A stretch of DNA of 46,045 nucleotides from Gammaproteobacteria bacterium (GTDB lineage Bacteria > Pseudomonadota > Gammaproteobacteria > GCA-001735895), in contig JAAESG010000579.1 of NCBI GenBank assembly GCA_024229615.1, positions 1 to 46,045 of the forward strand. Direction: 5' to 3'. This document shows positions 42,554 to 46,045 of the stretch, piece by piece. Position 1 is the stretch's first letter. Each line of letters starts with the position of its first letter. A model generated the notes under the pieces. That model did not search any database and was not told the DNA's origin. It saw nothing but the letters and a program-made list of their open reading frames with translations. Made by a program: the position numbers and the translations under genes.

Positions 42554-43546
42554 ATGCTGCAACTCCATCTGATTAAAGCTACTCAGGCCATTCCTTTCGT
42601 CAGAGTGCTCGAAGAGGCAGGTGCACCCGTGCGAAAAATCAGTGAACGTGTCGGGATGCCCATTGATGCGGTCTATGCAGGCAAGGGAGTAATCGGCGAA
42701 TACTGTGTGTGGCGCTTTATTGACCTCGCTGCAAAACACGAACGGCTTGATTTATTCGGCTACGATGTCGCGAATCAATATCCAGTTAATTCTGTTGAAG
42801 GGTTAGGTGGTATACGTACGCGCACGGCGACGACTCTGAAAGAGCTGCTCGAGTACTTCATCGAGGATGTACAAGTCGAATCGACCGGGTGCCCGTATTC
42901 ACTGGTGCCTAATCCGAGCGGCATATGGTTTGTTCGCGAGCTGATGTTTGGCGATAAACGGAAGAACTGGCAGACCGAACAATACATGATCGCCATCATC
43001 ATCCAGATCATCCGGTTGTGCACCGGACCCAGGTGGCTGCCATCCGAGATCAAGATCAGCTCGTCAAACAAAGCACTGCCGATTCCTGAAGAATGGAAAA
43101 GTATCAAGCTTGTTTGGGGAAGCGAGGCCACAGAAATCATGATTCCTGAGAGGGTACTGCCACTACCTCTTACCAAACAGTCAACTCAAAAAATATCAGG
43201 CTCTGATGAAACACCTGACCCTGCGACAAGGACTCCCCTGGAAATTACCGAACTCGTTCGAACTCAGATACTGACAAATACGATAGGCCTTGAAAACGCC
43301 GCGCAGCAAACCGGTCTCAGCCCTAAAACACTCAAGCGGAAACTGCTGCAAGATAACACCAGCTACTCAGAGATAGTGGATCAGCTACGGTTCGAGTTAG
43401 CGCAGTCGAAACTAAAAAATGTGGGAATCCCCATTCATGCTATCGCGCGGGAACTTGGTTATGAGCACCAGGCCAATTTCACCCGTGCATTCAAAAGAAT
43501 GTGCGGTATTACGCCACAGGAATACAGGAATCGATTAGGCCTTTAA
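42554..43546 (+). CDS. AraC-family transcriptional regulator
   Basis: This 330-aa protein has an N-terminal effector domain of the arabinose-binding-protein-like type (residues 1-200, PFVRVLEEAGAPVRKISERV) and a C-terminal AraC HTH pair: GLENAAQQTGLSPKTLKRKL and IPIHAIARELGYEHQANFTR, followed by AFKRMCGITPQEYR. GAGGAACC precedes the ATG. It is divergent from the exported M19-like gene (215 nt between), so it most likely regulates it. Repeat copies flank the pair on both sides. Confidence 0.92.
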   Translation: MLQLHLIKATQAIPFVRVLEEAGAPVRKISERVGMPIDAVYAGKGVIGEYCVWRFIDLAAKHERLDLFGYDVANQYPVNSVEGLGGIRTRTATTLKELLEYFIEDVQVESTGCPYSLVPNPSGIWFVRELMFGDKRKNWQTEQYMIAIIIQIIRLCTGPRWLPSEIKISSSNKALPIPEEWKSIKLVWGSEATEIMIPERVLPLPLTKQSTQKISGSDETPDPATRTPLEITELVRTQILTNTIGLENAAQQTGLSPKTLKRKLLQDNTSYSEIVDQLRFELAQSKLKNVGIPIHAIARELGYEHQANFTRAFKRMCGITPQEYRNRLGL

Positions 43547-43594
43547 CCTCCTCAATGCATACATAAATCCATAAAGTTTTTAAACGTCCACTCA

Positions 43595-43719
43595 GGGCAT
43601 CTTCCGGCCTATCACCATTCGAGGGCCTGGTCGACAGCTTGCTGAGCCTGAGCGGTCATTCGAGGTGTACAAAATTAATCTGCCAGATAGTCTCTGATCG
43701 GCACAAACCGGACCTTCAT
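43595..43719. repeat. ~125-bp direct repeat (family 3, copy B)
   Basis: The same sequence as 40826-40948, in the same orientation, with changes such as GCTGAGCCTGAGCGGTCATT for TAGTGAGTGGTCATT. It lies between the AraC gene and the ankyrin-protein leader. No reading frame. Confidence 0.75.
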
Positions 43720-43840
43720 GATGTGGTCATTTACTTCTGAAAACGATCCAAAGCTAGCATTCCTAGCAGATTCATCATTCCGATTATGTAGTAAATTTGG
43801 ACTTATCAAATGGCCAGGTGTATAAAAAGGATCACAATAA

Positions 43841-43955
43841 ATAACGATATTGCCAAACCCGTCTAAAGACGGGGACGGAAAGCCACGGGTCCTCGCTTCC
43901 TCCGAGAAAGTACAGAACTCTTCCCGAAGGACTCCAAGATCGCCGGACTGCTACT
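43841..43955 (+). ncRNA. GEMM-like (cyclic-di-GMP-I-type) leader, possibly degenerate
   Basis: The leader contains TGCCAAACC (43851-43859), a CCCGTC-TAAA-GACGGG hairpin (43858-43873), GGGACGGAAAGCCACGGGTC (43872-43891), a second hairpin, and ATCGCCGGACTGC (43939-43951). Order, spacing and core text follow the GEMM-I riboswitch (GGCAAACC, GACGCAAAGCC, ATAGCCGGGTTGCC). Deviations are present: GGC became GCC in the first motif, which disrupts the usual pairing, and GACGC became GACGG. It ends about 28 nt before the ankyrin-gene start, close enough to act on translation. It may be a variant, a relic or a coincidence. Confidence 0.4.
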
Positions 43956-43983
43956 TCTTTACCACAAGAGAGAGGGCGCTCCG

Positions 43984-45126
43984 ATGAAGCAAAGCTTAAT
44001 AATCCTGCCAATTATTCTATTCACGCTGTTAATCTCGGGTCCTACTTTCGCAGGTGCTTCTACTGTTAATCCGGTGAAGGCGACTGATCTCGATCCAGGT
44101 TCCCTGCTTCTGCTCACCGCTGCACAGGGAGGCGATGTCGAGACTGTGAGGCAGATGATCAGAGAGCAGAAAAATATTGAGACCACGGACGATTACGGCA
44201 GAACGGCGTTACACATATCAACTGAGTACGGACAAGCAGAGGTTGCTGAAATGCTCATCGAAGCCGGTGCCGATATCGAAGCAAGAACAAAAGGTGGAGT
44301 GCTCCATACCTACTGGCAGTATACACCGTTGATGATTGCTGCTGATTGGGGTCGTCCGAACATTGCTAAACTACTTATCGATGCTGGCGCTGACGTGAAT
44401 GCCAGAGACGGCGGTGGTCGGCGAACATGGAATATCCTTCATATCGCGGCCGCCGATTGGCATACTGAAATTGCCGAATTACTGATTGAAAATGGCGCAG
44501 ATATAGATGCGTTGACCGATCCCGATCTCAATACGCCACTTCTCCTTGCAGCGAGGCAAGGGAATAAAACAATGGCTGAATTACTCATCAGCAAGGGCGC
44601 CAATATCGACGCCGCAAATCGCGATGCCAGCACACCGCTGTACTTTGCGGCCCAATCGGGCACATTTGAAATCGCTCAGTCATTGCTTGCTAGTGGCGCT
44701 GACGTCAAGGCGAAGACTGTAGCTGGGTCCTACCCCGGTGATACCCCTTTACACGCCAGCGCTTACTCCGGTAACACGCAAATTGCTGAACTGCTACTGG
44801 TTAAAGGTGCCGATATCAATGCGACCAACCAATACGGCTTCACGCCACTACGCCGAGCAGTGGATCAGAACCATATAGCTATGACTAGGCTGCTCATCAA
44901 GAAGGGTGCTGACTTAGCGGCTACCGATAGCGGCGGTCTCACTTTGTTACATGTTATCGCGCAAACAGATCACATAGAGTTAGCCGAATTGCTGATTTCT
45001 GAAGGTGCTGAAATCAATGCAAAGGATATCAACTTAGGTTTTACTCCGCTGGATTACGCTCAAGGTGGTGAACCAGTAATGATCGCGTTGCTAGAGCAAC
45101 ACGGTGGTATATGCACCAGCTGCTAG
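43984..45126 (+). CDS. Exported ankyrin-repeat protein
   Basis: This 380-aa protein has a signal peptide (residues 1-23, cleavage near TFAGA) and about nine ankyrin repeats from residue ~40 to 370: YGRTALHISTEYGQAEVAEM, TPLMIAADWGRPNIAKLLID, DTPLHASAYSGNTQIAELLL, FTPLDYAQGGEPVMIALLEQ. It ends with CTSC. Ankyrin stacks bind proteins; secreted bacterial forms often act in the periplasm, for instance as inhibitors or partners. A GAGAGAGGG ribosome site precedes the ATG. The leader has a GEMM-like fold, hinting at second-messenger control. Confidence 0.93.
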   Translation: MKQSLIILPIILFTLLISGPTFAGASTVNPVKATDLDPGSLLLLTAAQGGDVETVRQMIREQKNIETTDDYGRTALHISTEYGQAEVAEMLIEAGADIEARTKGGVLHTYWQYTPLMIAADWGRPNIAKLLIDAGADVNARDGGGRRTWNILHIAAADWHTEIAELLIENGADIDALTDPDLNTPLLLAARQGNKTMAELLISKGANIDAANRDASTPLYFAAQSGTFEIAQSLLASGADVKAKTVAGSYPGDTPLHASAYSGNTQIAELLLVKGADINATNQYGFTPLRRAVDQNHIAMTRLLIKKGADLAATDSGGLTLLHVIAQTDHIELAELLISEGAEINAKDINLGFTPLDYAQGGEPVMIALLEQHGGICTSC

Positions 45127-45436
45127 ATGTTGGGTCTCTGGAATCGAGCTTTGATGCATTTGTTATTTGAACGTCTCTTGTGGGCACTTTGGTACGCATT
45201 CATGATTCAAAATTGAATGCCCGCTTCCAGATTGCAGTCATTCAAAACTTCAGGTCATAAGACAAGTTTCGGTTGCGGACCTTGGCCTGGGTCTCTGCAA
45301 ATCGCTGCAAAGTGCCAGGAGGTGACATACGAGAGTAAATTAAATTAGTCCAATGTGCCCAAACCAGTCGCTTAAGTAGAATCTCCTCAAAAAGCATAAC
45401 TTATTGATTTATAAACAATAAACTGATTATATCAGG
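45127..45436. other. Gene-free interval with family-2 repeat
   Basis: About 310 bases without a gene. Repeat family 2, copy B lies at 45182-45271. The rest is AT-rich, particularly next to the IS element (45390-45436), where no terminal inverted repeat could be identified with confidence. Confidence 0.5.
45182..45271. repeat. ~90-bp direct repeat (family 2, copy B)
   Basis: Nearly identical to 36661-36750 and in the same orientation: from GGGCACTTTGGTACG to CAAGTTTCGG. Only a few substitutions and one inserted G separate the copies, which are 8.5 kb apart. Confidence 0.75.
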
Positions 45437-45484
45437 TATAATGGTGCACGATAAATCGGCATTTCACTCTAATAAGCGTGCACC
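45437..45484 (+). promoter_or_regulatory. Promoter -10 and start-proximal hairpin of the transposase
   Basis: TATAAT lies at 45437-45442. GGTGCACG (45443-45450) and CGTGCACC (45477-45484) form a perfect 8-bp inverted repeat, the right arm ending 1 nt before the ATG. In the mRNA this hairpin would cover the ribosome-binding region, a known way to limit transposase synthesis. Confidence 0.5.
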
Positions 45485-45485
45485 T

Positions 45486-46045
45486 ATGATTCGTTATCGA
45501 AGCCAAAAACAACTGCCGCTGGTCGACTTTGAATGGCCCTTCCAGGTGGCGCTCGACGAGCAAAATCGTTGGGTAAAGTTAAGCCAGTGCATTCCCTGGG
45601 ATGAACTGGCTGAAGGTTATTACCGCAGTTTCTCTGCTAGCCAGGGCCGCCCGGCGAAAGATGCCCGACTGGTCATCGGTGCCGTGATTATCAAACACAA
45701 GTTATGCCTGTCGGATGAAGAGACCGTGCAGCAGATTCAGGAAAACCCATACCTGCAGTACTTCGTCGGGTTGCCGGGATATCAGATGCAAGTTCCGTTT
45801 GTTCCCTCGCTGTTTGTGGAAATCCGCAAGCGCATGGGACAAGACGTATTTGAAGTGTTTCATGGTGCGATCGTTGATGCGGTGGAACGGAAACGGGCAA
45901 AGCCTAAAGTATCGCGATCGGATGATCCGGACGATCAGGACCCGCCACCCTCCAGAGCTGAACCACCCGGCTCTGAAAAGAAACCGACCCACCAGGGCAA
46001 GCTGATCCTGGACGCCACCGTTGTCGAACAGGCAATTCGTTATCC
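45486..46045 (+). CDS. IS5/IS1182-type transposase, N-terminal part (runs off window)
   Basis: The frame gives 186 residues before the window end: YRSQKQLPLVDFEWPFQVAL near the start, SQGRPAKDARLVIGAVIIKH and ENPYLQYFVGLPGYQ of the N-terminal DUF772 domain, then a linker rich in Asp/Pro and KLILDATVVEQAIRYP, where the first catalytic Asp is expected. No frameshift is seen, so the element may be intact. The start is fixed by phase and by the hairpin upstream. Whether it is IS5 proper or IS1182 cannot be settled from half the protein. Confidence 0.88.
   Translation, partial: MIRYRSQKQLPLVDFEWPFQVALDEQNRWVKLSQCIPWDELAEGYYRSFSASQGRPAKDARLVIGAVIIKHKLCLSDEETVQQIQENPYLQYFVGLPGYQMQVPFVPSLFVEIRKRMGQDVFEVFHGAIVDAVERKRAKPKVSRSDDPDDQDPPPSRAEPPGSEKKPTHQGKLILDATVVEQAIRY

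Noticed and set aside
1-46045. CRISPR arrays, tRNA or rRNA genes
   Set aside because: No regularly spaced short repeats and no cloverleaf or rRNA-like sequence was seen by eye; a tRNAscan or CRISPR search was not possible.

Overview
The window reads as a chromosomal segment of a Gram-negative proteobacterium, most likely a free-living or marine gammaproteobacterium. The evidence is lipoprotein boxes and an outer-membrane barrel, UvrB, UmuD/DinB, a cold-shock protein, LysR/GntR/AraC/CRP-type regulators, a probable sulfolactate sulfo-lyase and an MttB-family methyltransferase. Class-level placement is an inference; one LexA-like box is of the type best known from Alphaproteobacteria.

Layout. 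(1) 1-8.5 kb: the 3' part of uvrB; on the minus strand a MoxR ATPase - DUF58 - transglutaminase-like (TgpA) operon; a compact SOS-type operon (UmuD-like protease fragment + DinB-like polymerase) with a recognisable promoter and a GTTC-N7-GTTC box; a response regulator followed by an intrinsic terminator. (2) 8.5-14.0 kb: a mosaic of a choline-kinase-like phosphotransferase, an MttB-family methyltransferase with a divergent LysR regulator, fragments of a crotonase and an agmatinase, a 345-bp element with 12-bp terminal inverted repeats, and a palindromic repeat. (3) 14.1-21.5 kb: one tightly overlapping seven-gene operon (BPSS1780-like membrane protein, RDD, SpoIIM-like, DUF4129, DUF4350, a second MoxR, a second DUF58), followed by a TerB-like protein. 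(4) 22-24.2 kb: decayed DNA (VOC genes broken by an ISL3 transposase remnant, a broken small membrane protein, a palindromic repeat) plus a DsrE-like protein and a cold-shock protein. (5) 24.3-29.1 kb: a probable sulfonate/hydroxyacid island: SuyB, SuyA, a divergent GntR/UTRA regulator, an FMN-dependent 2-hydroxyacid dehydrogenase and an isochorismatase-like hydrolase. (6) 29.3-36.6 kb: more AT-rich accessory genes: a CRP-type regulator with a well-placed candidate operator before a DUF4142 gene, an IS110 remnant, a cNMP-binding/HDOD protein, an alpha/beta hydrolase, a rhomboid protease, a dead 208-codon tyrosine recombinase and a beta-lactamase-fold hydrolase. (7) 36.7-46 kb: an IS91 remnant, a CsgG-like/DUF4810/DUF799 lipoprotein operon ending in a small beta-barrel, a divergent M19-dipeptidase-like protein with a divergent AraC regulator bracketed by ~124-bp direct repeats, a GEMM-like leader before an ankyrin-repeat protein, and the start of an IS5-type transposase that runs off the window.

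The genes best read as working units are: the two MoxR-DUF58 modules (chaperone-like ATPases with envelope proteins), the UmuD/DinB mutagenesis pair, the SuyAB sulfo-lyase with its regulator, the CRP-like/DUF4142 pair, and the lipoprotein operon. No CRISPR array, tRNA or rRNA was seen. All family calls were made by eye from motifs, without database searches.
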